Notes under the pieces: generated by a model
What the model saw: only the letters and a program-made list of their open reading frames with translations
The model's database searches: none
Told to the model about the DNA's origin: nothing
In this document: positions 54,141 through 63,009 of the stretch, in pieces
Layout: each line of letters opens with the position of its first letter
Position numbering within the stretch: position 1 is the first letter of the stretch
Assembly: GCA_903926385.1 (NCBI GenBank)
Contig: CAIYIS010000014.1
Location: forward strand, 1-64,000
Origin: an uncultured Bacteroidota bacterium
GTDB lineage: Bacteria > Bacteroidota > Bacteroidia > 2-12-FULL-35-15
Reading direction: 5' to 3'
Length of the DNA stretch: 64,000 bases
Translations under genes and position numbers: made by a program

Positions 54141-55226
54141 ATGGCAGATGCATTAAAAGATATGTTTAATAAAGCATTTTATCAGCGCCTGGCTGACGAA
54201 TTGCATAAGGCAGACAAGCGTTTTGCTATAGATGGATTTGTAAAAAATGTAATTTCAGGTTTAGAGTCTCTCTCGCTTAATGAGCGGTTGCGCAATACAT
54301 CCGTTGTAATGAAAAATTATTTACCATCTGATTATTCTAAATCACTTAATATTCTATACGAAGTTGTTTCGGCTTTTAAAGGAACCTATACAGCCCTTGT
54401 ATTCCCTGATTATGTTGGGCAATACGGGCACGATGATTTTAATTTATCAATGGAAGCGTTGAAATACTTTACCCGTTTTGGTTCCAGCGAATTTGCTATT
54501 CGGCAGTATCTGAAAAGGGATTTTTCTAAAACACTAAAAGTAATGCAAAAGTGGGCTGATGATAAAAACCATCATGTTCGCAGGCTGGCCAGCGAAGGCA
54601 GTCGTTCTCGTTTACCTTGGTCGTTTAATCTGGATGAGGTAATCAAAAACCCTGGAGTTACCAGGCCTATCCTTGAAAAATTAAAAGCTGATGAAGAGTT
54701 GTATGTTAAAAAATCAGTAGCAAATCATCTCAACGATTTTTCGAAAAATCATTCTTCCTATTTGCTTCAGGTAATGAATGAATGGGATAGAACTAATCCT
54801 CATACTGCTTGGATAATTAAACATGCCGGCAGAACGCTTATTAAGAAAGGGAATCAGGAATCGCTTGCTGTATTTAATTTTGAGAAAAATGTAAAAGTAG
54901 AAGTCAGTAATTTCAAACTAAACAAATCAAAATTAAAATTAGGTGAATCGCTCCACTTTGAATTCGATTTAATTTCTCACAAATCAACCAATCAAAAATT
55001 AGTGATTGATTATGCCATTGGGTATGTAAAAAAATCAGGAGAGATTTCTCCGAAAATTTTCAAATTAAAAGAAATTGAATTGTTACCTAATCAATCTGTA
55101 CACATAACCAAATCTCAGCCCTTCATCAACCTATCCACTCGAACTCATTTTAAGGGCAATCACTTTGTTGAAATTGTGATTAATGGAAAATCATATATAA
55201 AACAGGAATTCATGTTAACACTTTAG
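54141..55226 (+). CDS. DNA alkylation repair protein (AlkC/AlkD-like, HEAT repeats)
   Basis: A 361-residue all-helical HEAT-like protein. Diagnostic segments are HHVRRLASEGSRSRLPW (about 150-166) and LYVKKSVANHLNDFSKNH (about 191-208), as in AlkC-type DNA glycosylases that remove alkylated bases. The C-terminal third (about 255-361) is beta-rich (LGESLHFEFDLISHKS), an extension resembling the Ig-like tail of larger AlkC proteins. Cytosolic, second gene of a three-gene plus-strand run. Function inferred from family. Confidence 0.88.
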   Translation: MADALKDMFNKAFYQRLADELHKADKRFAIDGFVKNVISGLESLSLNERLRNTSVVMKNYLPSDYSKSLNILYEVVSAFKGTYTALVFPDYVGQYGHDDFNLSMEALKYFTRFGSSEFAIRQYLKRDFSKTLKVMQKWADDKNHHVRRLASEGSRSRLPWSFNLDEVIKNPGVTRPILEKLKADEELYVKKSVANHLNDFSKNHSSYLLQVMNEWDRTNPHTAWIIKHAGRTLIKKGNQESLAVFNFEKNVKVEVSNFKLNKSKLKLGESLHFEFDLISHKSTNQKLVIDYAIGYVKKSGEISPKIFKLKEIELLPNQSVHITKSQPFINLSTRTHFKGNHFVEIVINGKSYIKQEFMLTL

Positions 55227-55262
55227 TTATTCTGAATAAAGAAAACATCACAACAGAAAAAA

Positions 55263-56285
55263 ATGAAATCAAAAGCTATACAAGTAATACAATACTTCCT
55301 CTTTCTTAGCATAGGAGTTTTGCTTAGTTATTACTTTTTTAGAAATTTTGAATTTAACGAACTTAAAGAAAATATAAAGACCGGAAATTTTTCTTGGTTT
55401 TACCTTGTCATGCTTGTTTCACTTATGGTGTATATCATTCGCACACTCCGCTGGCAAATGCTTATTAGAGCCATGGGTTATTCCACTAAGTTTTATAATG
55501 CCTTTGCTGCTTTATCTATTTCTTATTTTGTAAGTTTTGTTATTCCTCGCTTGGGCGAAGTTACGCGATGTCTTTCGCTAAAAAAGCAACACGACATTCC
55601 TTTCATGGAACTATTAGGAACCGTTATCATCGAACGGATTGTTGATGTCATCACTTTGGTAATTTTGTTACTGCTTACCTTAGTATTGCAGTTTAGAGAG
55701 ATAATGGAGTATTTAAAAACAATTGTCTTTTATCCTCTTTACAATCTTATTTTTTTGAAAATAAAAAATGGAAATATCACTCTCCTTTTCATCATTATTG
55801 CATTCGTTGTTATCGCGGCTTTTATCTTCTATCATTTCCGGAAATATATTCTTCGCAAGTCGCCCCGCCTTCTTGTTCAATTTGCTGAAGGATTAAAACG
55901 AGGAATAACAAGCATTGCAAAGCTTAAACAAAAAAAACTATTTATCGTTTATACCGTTTGTATTTGGATATGTTATTACCTGATGACCTATTTCTGGTTT
56001 TTTGTTTTTCCTCAAACATCAGTGCTAACCATCGGTGCTTGCCTGAGTATTTTGAGTATCGGAACCATCGGTCGTTCTATTCCTGTGCAGGGAGCAGGTA
56101 TGGGTACTTATCATTTTTTTGTTACAGGTGTTTGTATGCTTTACGGCCTCAGCCAAGAATGGGGTAAAACCCTTGCCACGGTAATTCACCTTGGACAATC
56201 ATTGTTTACCCTCGCCATAGGTATAGTAGGACTCATTATTTTCTTTGCTGTTTATTGGAAAAATAAAGGGAAGAATAATCTATAA
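55263..56285 (+). CDS. Flippase-like integral membrane protein (LPG synthase TM region / YbhN family)
   Basis: A 340-residue protein with about eight to nine membrane helices. Family signatures: LRWQMLIRAMGY, SYFVSFVIPRLGEVTRCLSL (about 78-98) and ERIVDVITLVILLLLTLVL; near the C-terminus SIPVQGAGMGTYHFFV. This UPF0104 family includes the membrane half of lysyl-phosphatidylglycerol synthase and is proposed to move lipids across membranes. It lacks the aminoacyl-transferase half. It lies 36 bases after the AlkC/D-like gene and converges on the polysaccharide cluster, ending 9 bases from the phosphatase gene. Confidence 0.9.
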   Translation: MKSKAIQVIQYFLFLSIGVLLSYYFFRNFEFNELKENIKTGNFSWFYLVMLVSLMVYIIRTLRWQMLIRAMGYSTKFYNAFAALSISYFVSFVIPRLGEVTRCLSLKKQHDIPFMELLGTVIIERIVDVITLVILLLLTLVLQFREIMEYLKTIVFYPLYNLIFLKIKNGNITLLFIIIAFVVIAAFIFYHFRKYILRKSPRLLVQFAEGLKRGITSIAKLKQKKLFIVYTVCIWICYYLMTYFWFFVFPQTSVLTIGACLSILSIGTIGRSIPVQGAGMGTYHFFVTGVCMLYGLSQEWGKTLATVIHLGQSLFTLAIGIVGLIIFFAVYWKNKGKNNL

Positions 56286-56294
56286 AACCAAGAT

Positions 56295-57041
56295 TTAAAG
56301 AGTATGATTAAGCAACATTCCACTTTCCACTAATTGTTTTAGGTAGGGTTCGTACACAACATCTTTCATTAGTTTTATATGTCCGCTGTGATGACAGTCG
56401 GTACCGATAAACGAAATCATTTTTTTCTCAATCAATTTTTCAGCAATCAATTTTGTGCCCATAGAATAATATCCTGAAAGAGAATTAATGTTCATTTGCA
56501 GTAAAATTCCTTTGTCTACAAAATCTTCATATTTCTGAAAATCTGTATGCCAAAAATTATAACGTTCCGGATGGGCTAAAATTGGCTTATATCCCATTGT
56601 TTGCATTTTAAAAATAACATGAAACAAATTATCAGGTGGGTTCATGTATGAAATTTCGAACAACAAATAATTCTTGCCGAAAGTAAGTAGTTTTTCTTCG
56701 GTCAATTTTCTTTCAAAATCAAAATCAAGATAATATTCCGAAGCCGCTTCCATTGCAATGGGAACATCGGCCTTTTGCAAAGCTCTTTTAACATTCTCCA
56801 TACCACCAAGAATAATCTCGGGTGTATTTTTATAATAATCGCTCATGATATGAGGAGTGGTTATCACCTTACGGTAGCCCAATTCGGCCATACCTGAAAT
56901 CATTTCCACACTATCTTCAATGGTTTTGGCTCCATCGTCAATTCCGGGAATAAAATGAGAATGCATATCCACTTCCACCAACGATAAGTCCACCGGAGTT
57001 GTAAGGCGCTTATTTTTTTTGAATCTGCTAAATAATCCCAC
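56295..57041 (-). CDS. PHP-type tyrosine phosphatase (CpsB/CapC family)
   Basis: A 248-residue PHP-fold phosphatase. Metal ligands in VDMHSHFIPGIDDGA (H27, H29, D35), VITTPH, FEISYM, ILAHPERY and the C-terminal TDCHH. CpsB/CapC/Wzb-like phosphatases remove phosphate from the BY-kinase that drives capsule export, so it probably regulates the polysaccharide made by the upstream genes. It is the last gene of the minus-strand cluster, 62 bases after the epimerase. The BY-kinase itself is not in the window. Confidence 0.93.
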   Translation of the reverse strand: MGLFSRFKKNKRLTTPVDLSLVEVDMHSHFIPGIDDGAKTIEDSVEMISGMAELGYRKVITTPHIMSDYYKNTPEIILGGMENVKRALQKADVPIAMEAASEYYLDFDFERKLTEEKLLTFGKNYLLFEISYMNPPDNLFHVIFKMQTMGYKPILAHPERYNFWHTDFQKYEDFVDKGILLQMNINSLSGYYSMGTKLIAEKLIEKKMISFIGTDCHHSGHIKLMKDVVYEPYLKQLVESGMLLNHTL

Positions 57042-57103
57042 TTTATAGTTTGTTAATTTTATTTTTCAATATAGTTATTAATCCCAAAAACCTTGATGAA
57101 TTA

Positions 57104-58093
57104 TTAATTCCGAATTTTTTTAAACCAACCTAATGTATATTTTAATCCTTCTTCAATTTTGATAGAAGGAGTATAATCAAGATTAATTTGTGCTTTTGAA
57201 ATATCAGCCAACGAATCTCTCACATCCCCTGCCCTATCGGCTTTATACAAGGGAGGTAGGTTGGTGCCAATTAATTTTTGTAATACAGTCATCAGTTGAT
57301 TCAACGACACTCTTTCTCCTACAGCAATATTATACACGTCACCATGTGTATTGATATCAGCAGCAAACATAGCTTTAATATTGGCTTGAACAGCATTCTC
57401 CACAAAAGTAAAATCGCGGGTTTGTTCTCCATCTCCATTTATTGATGGCGATTCATTATTTAAAAGCCAATTAATGAATAACGGAATGGCGGCTGCATAA
57501 GCTCCATTCGGATTTTGGCGTGGCCCAAAAATATTGAAATACCTCAAACCTATTATTTCCATTTCGTAGGTCTTTGCAAATATTTCGCCATACAATTCAT
57601 TTGTCATTTTCGAAACAGCGTATGGCGAAAGTTGTCGCCCAATTTGTCTTTCAACTTTAGGTAATATCTTACTATCTCCATAAACAGAAGAAGAACTGGC
57701 GTAAACCAATCGTTTTACTTTAGCATCGCGTGAAGCAATAAGCATATTAATAAAACCTGTGGCATTTACATTATGCGTGGCCATTGGGTTTTGAATAGAA
57801 CGGGGAACAGAACCCAAAGCCGCCTCATGAAAAACATAATCTACTCCCTCGCAAGCCAAATGGCAATCTTGTAAATTACATATATCACCTTCGATAAATT
57901 GAAAATTTTCCAACCCCATAAAAGGTTGAATATTCTCTAAGAATCCGGTTGCAAGATTATCTAGAACAATTACTTTTTTCGCATTGTATTTTATGAGGTA
58001 CTCAACCAAATTGGAACCAATAAAACCTGCACCACCGGTAATCAAGAACACTTGATTGGAAATATCCTTTTTATGAAATGGAGAATTGTACAT
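57104..58093 (-). CDS. tviC: UDP-N-acetylglucosamine 4-epimerase (TviC/WbpP-like)
   Basis: A 329-residue extended SDR from the preferred ATG at 58093 (the ATG at 58129 adds MLCNSFLNQQSK, not typical). Rossmann motif TGGAGFIGSN, HEAALGSVPRSIQNPMATH, the SSSSVYGD catalytic Ser region and YAVSK Tyr/Lys, and GLRYFNIFGPRQNPNGAYAA. These closely match TviC/WbpP, which interconvert UDP-GlcNAc and UDP-GalNAc. Together with the TviB-like dehydrogenase nearby it would give UDP-GalNAcA. Confidence 0.88.
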   Translation of the reverse strand: MYNSPFHKKDISNQVFLITGGAGFIGSNLVEYLIKYNAKKVIVLDNLATGFLENIQPFMGLENFQFIEGDICNLQDCHLACEGVDYVFHEAALGSVPRSIQNPMATHNVNATGFINMLIASRDAKVKRLVYASSSSVYGDSKILPKVERQIGRQLSPYAVSKMTNELYGEIFAKTYEMEIIGLRYFNIFGPRQNPNGAYAAAIPLFINWLLNNESPSINGDGEQTRDFTFVENAVQANIKAMFAADINTHGDVYNIAVGERVSLNQLMTVLQKLIGTNLPPLYKADRAGDVRDSLADISKAQINLDYTPSIKIEEGLKYTLGWFKKIRN

Positions 58094-58138
58094 TTTTGAT
58101 TGTTGGTTCAGAAAAGAATTGCAAAGCACTTATCTTGG

Positions 58139-59194
58139 TTATCTTTTTGTGTATTGTTCTTCGTAGTACTTTTTATACTCTCCCGAAGTAACATTGTTAA
58201 GCCACTCTTCATTGGACAGAAACCACTCTACCGTTTTTTCCAAACCTTCTTCAAATTGAAGCGATGGAGTCCAACCAAGTTCTTTCTGTAATTTTGTTGA
58301 ATCTATTGCATAACGCAAATCGTGACCTGCTCTGTCTTTTACAAAAGTGATAAGTTTAGCCGATTCGCCTTCTGCACGATTGAGTTTTTTATCCATTATC
58401 TTACAAAGCAAACGAATCAAATCAATATTTGTCCATTCATTATGTCCACCTATATTATAAGTGGTTCCTGATTTAGCTTTATGAAAAATAACATCGATTG
58501 CTCTGGCATGATCTTCTACAAACAACCAATCACGAATATTTTCACCTTTTCCATAAACTGGAATAGGTTTACTATTTTTGATATTATAAATAGAAAGTGG
58601 AATTAATTTTTCTGGAAAATGATACGAACCATAATTATTTGAACAATTAGAAATAACTATGTCAATTCGAAAAGTATCGTGATATGCTCTAACAAAGTGG
58701 TCGGAACTTGCTTTTGAAGCGGAATATGGACTATGCGGGTCATAAGCAGTAGCCTCGGTAAACAATCCGGTTTCTCCTAAGGTACCATATACTTCATCAG
58801 TTGAAACATGATAAAAGCGACCATTATTACCAGTCGAGGGTTGCCAAATAGTCTTTGCCGCATTCAAGAGATTAACGGTGCCAATAACATTTGTCATCAC
58901 AAATTCTAACGGATTACTGATACTGCGGTCAACATGACTCTCAGCAGCTAAATGAATAACCGCATCAAATTTGTGTTCACTAAAAAGTTTGCTGATAAAT
59001 TCAGAATCTACAATATCACCTTTAATAAAAGTGTAATTTGGTTTATTCTCAATGTCCTTTAGATTGGCCAAATTACCGGCATAAGTTAGTTTATCTAAAT
59101 TAAAAATTTGATAACCTGAATACTTATTTACAAATAATCTTACTACATGCGAACCTATAAATCCTGCCCCACCTGTGATTAGTATTTTTTTCAT
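58139..59194 (-). CDS. rfbB: dTDP-glucose 4,6-dehydratase
   Basis: A 351-residue extended SDR. NAD motif GGAGFIGSHV (8-17), HLAAESHVDRSI, VSTDEVYG (catalytic Thr/Asp/Glu), YSASKASSDHFVRAY with Tyr/Lys, NCSNNYGSYHFPEKL, and YNIGGHNEWTN. It converts dTDP-glucose to dTDP-4-keto-6-deoxyglucose. RfbA, RfbC and RfbD are not in the window, so the end product could be rhamnose (partners elsewhere) or an amino sugar made by a DegT-type enzyme. Middle gene of the polysaccharide cluster. Confidence 0.96.
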   Translation of the reverse strand: MKKILITGGAGFIGSHVVRLFVNKYSGYQIFNLDKLTYAGNLANLKDIENKPNYTFIKGDIVDSEFISKLFSEHKFDAVIHLAAESHVDRSISNPLEFVMTNVIGTVNLLNAAKTIWQPSTGNNGRFYHVSTDEVYGTLGETGLFTEATAYDPHSPYSASKASSDHFVRAYHDTFRIDIVISNCSNNYGSYHFPEKLIPLSIYNIKNSKPIPVYGKGENIRDWLFVEDHARAIDVIFHKAKSGTTYNIGGHNEWTNIDLIRLLCKIMDKKLNRAEGESAKLITFVKDRAGHDLRYAIDSTKLQKELGWTPSLQFEEGLEKTVEWFLSNEEWLNNVTSGEYKKYYEEQYTKR

Positions 59195-59231
59195 TTTCTA
59201 GAATCGGTATTTATTATAAAGCTTTATTCTT

Positions 59232-60527
59232 TTATAGACTCCAATAGGTCAAGTCTTTTATTTTACCTCTCAATATTCCTTTAACATCAACCACAATACC
59301 TCCTTCTGAGAGAATAGATTTGTAATAGGCTTCATCCAATTTTAAATACTCTTTATGATTAACACAAATAACCACGGCATCATACCCTGCTTCTATTGTT
59401 TCTGTTAAACCAAAACCATATTCATGCATCAATTCATCCGAATCGGCATACGGATCCACAACATCCACATGAACTCCAAAAGATTTGAATTCTTTGATTA
59501 CATCAGACACTTTTGAGTTGCGAATATCACTAACATTTTCTTTAAAAGTTGCACCCATTACAAGCACTCGAGACACTGTTAAATTCTTTTTAGCAGCTAT
59601 TATTTTTTTAACGGTTTGTTTAGCGACATAAAATCCCATGGAATCATTCACGTATCGGCCAGAATTAATAACTCTGGCATGATATCCCAATTCTTCTGCT
59701 TTATGAGTCAAATAATATGGATCTACACCAATACAATGTCCACCAACCAAACCCGGAGCAAATTTTAAAAAGTTCCATTTTGTTCCAGCAGCATCGAGAA
59801 CATCAAAAGTATTTATTCCAATTCGACTAAATATCATTGACAATTCATTCATCAACGAAATGTTCACATCACGTTGTGTGTTTTCAATAATTTTTGCTGC
59901 CTCAGCTACTTTGATAGAAGTTGCTCTATGCACTCCTGGTTCAACAATTAGTTTATAAGTTTCAGCAATTACGTTTAACGATTCTTCATCGCAACCAGAA
60001 ACCACTTTTAATATTTTGGTGATCGTGTGTTCTTTATCTCCGGGGTTTATTCTTTCTGGAGAATATCCAACCTTGAAGTCTGTTTTAAATTTCAAGCCTG
60101 AATTTTTTTCCAATACGGGAATACAATCTTCCTCAGTACAACCAGGATAAACGGTGGATTCATAAACAACATAATCTCCTTTTTTTAATGCTTTCCCTAC
60201 CGAACGAGATGCTCCTAACAATGGCTTCAAATCGGGACGATTGGATTCGTCTATTGGCGTAGGTACCGCCACAATAAAAAAATTAGCAGTTTTCAAAACA
60301 TCAATGGATGCGGTAAACTCGATGTCACAGCCCTCGAACGCAGTTGAATCTAGCTCCTGAGATGGATCAACATTGTTTTGCATCATTTTTACCCGACCTT
60401 CATTGATGTCAAAACCTATAACTTTAACTTTTCTGGCAAATGCTAAAGCAATTGGTAAACCAACATATCCAAGTCCGATAACTGCAATCTTGGCTTCTTT
60501 GTTTTTAATTTTATCTATCATAACCAT
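59232..60527 (-). CDS. tviB: UDP-N-acetyl-galactosamine/glucosamine dehydrogenase (TviB/WbpO-like)
   Basis: A 431-residue UDP-sugar 6-dehydrogenase. NAD motif IGLGYVGLP, VPTPIDESNRPDL, YESTVYPGCTEEDCIPVLE, GYSPERINPGDKEHT, VIENTQRDVNISLMNEL, the catalytic Cys in GGHCIGVDPYYL, and ATFKENVSDIRNSKV. This pattern is that of TviB/WbpO (Vi antigen type), oxidising UDP-GalNAc (or UDP-GlcNAc) to the uronic acid. The adjacent TviC-like epimerase argues for UDP-GalNAcA. The start could be the ATG at 60527 or at 60521. Confidence 0.9.
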   Translation of the reverse strand: MVMIDKIKNKEAKIAVIGLGYVGLPIALAFARKVKVIGFDINEGRVKMMQNNVDPSQELDSTAFEGCDIEFTASIDVLKTANFFIVAVPTPIDESNRPDLKPLLGASRSVGKALKKGDYVVYESTVYPGCTEEDCIPVLEKNSGLKFKTDFKVGYSPERINPGDKEHTITKILKVVSGCDEESLNVIAETYKLIVEPGVHRATSIKVAEAAKIIENTQRDVNISLMNELSMIFSRIGINTFDVLDAAGTKWNFLKFAPGLVGGHCIGVDPYYLTHKAEELGYHARVINSGRYVNDSMGFYVAKQTVKKIIAAKKNLTVSRVLVMGATFKENVSDIRNSKVSDVIKEFKSFGVHVDVVDPYADSDELMHEYGFGLTETIEAGYDAVVICVNHKEYLKLDEAYYKSILSEGGIVVDVKGILRGKIKDLTYWSL

Positions 60528-60600
60528 ATTGTTTTTATGTTTCTCAACATTTTCATGTTAAGAAATATCAATTGTTTTTTTTAAAAGTAATTCATTTAAC

Positions 60601-61569
60601 TTAAAACTGACGATGCTCTGTCTTGTTCAACTCCTCTTTTGATAAAGATTTGAAATACTCATAAGTTATTTTCAACCCTTCTGCCCTATTCACTTTTGGC
60701 TCCCAACCTAAAATAGCTCTGGCCTTTGTAATATCAGGTTTTCTTTGTTTTGGATCATCCTGAGGAAGTGGCAGTGAAATTAATTTCTGAGAAGTACCTG
60801 TAAGTTTTATTATTTCCTCACCAAATTCCTTAATTGTAATTTCGCTTGGATTACCAATATTCATCGGTTGAGTGTAATCACTCATCAGCAATCGATAAAT
60901 TCCTTCCACCAAATCATCCACATAACAAAACGAACGGGTTTGAGAACCATCACCAAACATGGTTAAATCTTCGCCTCGCAATGCTTGACCAATAAATGCA
61001 GGCAAAACACGTCCGTCATTCAGTCTCATACGGGGACCATAGGTATTAAAAATTCTTATAATCCGTGTTTCTAAGCCATGAAATGTATGATAAGCCATGG
61101 TCATGGCTTCCATAAATCGTTTCGCTTCGTCATACACACCGCGAGGACCTACAGGATTAACATTACCCCAATATTCCTCGGTTTGAGGATGAACCAAAGG
61201 GTCTCCATACACTTCAGATGTTGAAGCAACAAGTATTCGAGCCTTTTTAACTTTTGCCAACCCTAACAAGTTGTGTGTCCCCAAAGAACTTACTTTTAAA
61301 GTTTGAATAGGAATTTTCAAATAATCGATGGGAGATGCTGGCGAAGCAAAATGAAGAATAAAATCCAAATCACCGGGAACAAAAACGAACTTAGAAACAT
61401 CGTGATGATAAAATTCAAAATGCTCAAGTTTCATGAGGTGTTCAATGTTTTTCATATCTCCTGTTATGAGATTGTCCATGCCTATCACATGAAAACCCTC
61501 CTTCATAAACCGGTCGCATAGGTGAGAACCTAAAAAACCTGCAGCACCTGTAATTAAAACTCTTTTCAT
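60601..61569 (-). CDS. uxs: UDP-glucuronate decarboxylase (UDP-xylose synthase)
   Basis: A 322-residue extended SDR with [53 protein letters not shown] (Tyr/Lys of the active site) and [16 protein letters not shown], all hallmarks of UXS. It converts UDP-GlcA to UDP-xylose using bound NAD. It lies 87 bases after ugd on the same strand, which supplies its substrate. Confidence 0.95.
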   Translation of the reverse strand: MKRVLITGAAGFLGSHLCDRFMKEGFHVIGMDNLITGDMKNIEHLMKLEHFEFYHHDVSKFVFVPGDLDFILHFASPASPIDYLKIPIQTLKVSSLGTHNLLGLAKVKKARILVASTSEVYGDPLVHPQTEEYWGNVNPVGPRGVYDEAKRFMEAMTMAYHTFHGLETRIIRIFNTYGPRMRLNDGRVLPAFIGQALRGEDLTMFGDGSQTRSFCYVDDLVEGIYRLLMSDYTQPMNIGNPSEITIKEFGEEIIKLTGTSQKLISLPLPQDDPKQRKPDITKARAILGWEPKVNRAEGLKITYEYFKSLSKEELNKTEHRQF

Positions 61570-61656
61570 AATTTAAAGTGATTTATTGATTTGTAAAATT
61601 TAAAGAAAAGGGAAACAATTTTGAACTCTCTTCTCTTAGATTAATCAAATCTTAAT

Positions 61657-62967
61657 CTATTTCACTGTTTCTCTTCCTATGGAAGAATAATAAAACCCTA
61701 ATGATTTCATCTGATCAATACCGTATAAGTTACGACCGTCAAAAATTACTTTACTATTTAATAATTCCGACACTTTATCAAAGTCAGGTGTACGGAATAA
61801 GCTCCATTCAGTTGCTATCAATAATGCATCAGCTCCTTTAAGCGCATTGTATTCATCAGAAGCATATTTAATTTTGTCTCCGATAAGATTTTTAACATTG
61901 CTCATTGCTTCCGGGTCGTATGCTACAACAGTAGCTCCTTCTTTCACTAATTCATCAATAATATATAAAGCCGATGCTTCACGAATATCGTCTGTATCCG
62001 GCTTAAATGCAAGTCCCCAAAGCGCAATTGTTTTTCCTTTTAAATTACCGTTGAAATAGGCTTTTATTTTTGGAATGATGATGGTTTTTTGTTTTTCATT
62101 TACCTCCATTACCGACTCCAGAATTTTAAATTCGTATCCCACTTCGGATGCCGATTTAGCTAATGCCTGCACATCTTTAGGAAAACAACTTCCTCCGTAA
62201 CCAATTCCGGGGAATAAGAAACGTTTACCAATTCTCTCGTCACTACCTATTCCAATACGAACGGCATCCACATCAGCTCCCAACTTTTCGCAGAGGTTAG
62301 CAATTTCATTCATAAAGGTAATTTTGGCAGCAAGAAAAGAGTTTGCAGCATATTTGGTTAATTCGGCTGAGCGCTCGTCCATATAAATTACTGGGTTACC
62401 CTGACGAACAAACGGCTTGTATAATTCATCCATTAATTTTCTTGCTCTTTCGGATTGTGTTCCGATTACTACCCTATCGGGTTTCATAAAATCATCCACA
62501 GCAAAACCTTCTCTTAAAAACTCAGGATTAGATACAACATCAAATTCTATCGAAGTGTTTTTAGCAACAGCAGCTCTTACCTTTTCAGCAGTTCCTACTG
62601 GCACAGTACTTTTATCAATAATAACTTTATATTCCTTCAGTATTTTGCCTAAATCATCAGCTACACCAAGTATGTAACTTAAATCGGCCGAACCATCTTC
62701 GCCCGGAGGTGTAGGAAGAGCCAGAAAGATAACTTTTGCATGCTCTATGGCATTTGCAAGATTATCTGTAAAAGTCAGTCGTCCTTGTTTAATGTTTCTT
62801 TCGAAAAGCAAATCCAAATGAGGTTCGAAAATAGGAATAATACCAGCCTGCATTTTGGCAACTTTTTCCTTATTTATATCCACACAAATTACGTGATTGC
62901 CTGTTTCGGCTAGACATGTTCCGGTAACTAATCCAACGTATCCGGTTCCAATTACTGCAATGTTCAT
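61657..62967 (-). CDS. ugd: UDP-glucose 6-dehydrogenase
   Basis: A 436-residue enzyme with IGTGYVGLVTGTCLAETG at the N-terminus, VDKSTVPVG-type segment IDKSTVPVGTAEKV, NPEFLREGFAVDDF, the catalytic Cys in YGGSCFPKD, and FKPDTDDIREA. It oxidises UDP-glucose to UDP-glucuronate with two NAD. It follows the aminotransferase by 42 bases and precedes the UDP-xylose synthase, so the pair makes UDP-GlcA and UDP-Xyl for the surface polysaccharide. Confidence 0.97.
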   Translation of the reverse strand: MNIAVIGTGYVGLVTGTCLAETGNHVICVDINKEKVAKMQAGIIPIFEPHLDLLFERNIKQGRLTFTDNLANAIEHAKVIFLALPTPPGEDGSADLSYILGVADDLGKILKEYKVIIDKSTVPVGTAEKVRAAVAKNTSIEFDVVSNPEFLREGFAVDDFMKPDRVVIGTQSERARKLMDELYKPFVRQGNPVIYMDERSAELTKYAANSFLAAKITFMNEIANLCEKLGADVDAVRIGIGSDERIGKRFLFPGIGYGGSCFPKDVQALAKSASEVGYEFKILESVMEVNEKQKTIIIPKIKAYFNGNLKGKTIALWGLAFKPDTDDIREASALYIIDELVKEGATVVAYDPEAMSNVKNLIGDKIKYASDEYNALKGADALLIATEWSLFRTPDFDKVSELLNSKVIFDGRNLYGIDQMKSLGFYYSSIGRETVK

Positions 62968-63009
62968 TATTAGAGTTAAAGTTTAGTTTAAGGTTGTTTT
63001 CAGTTTTGT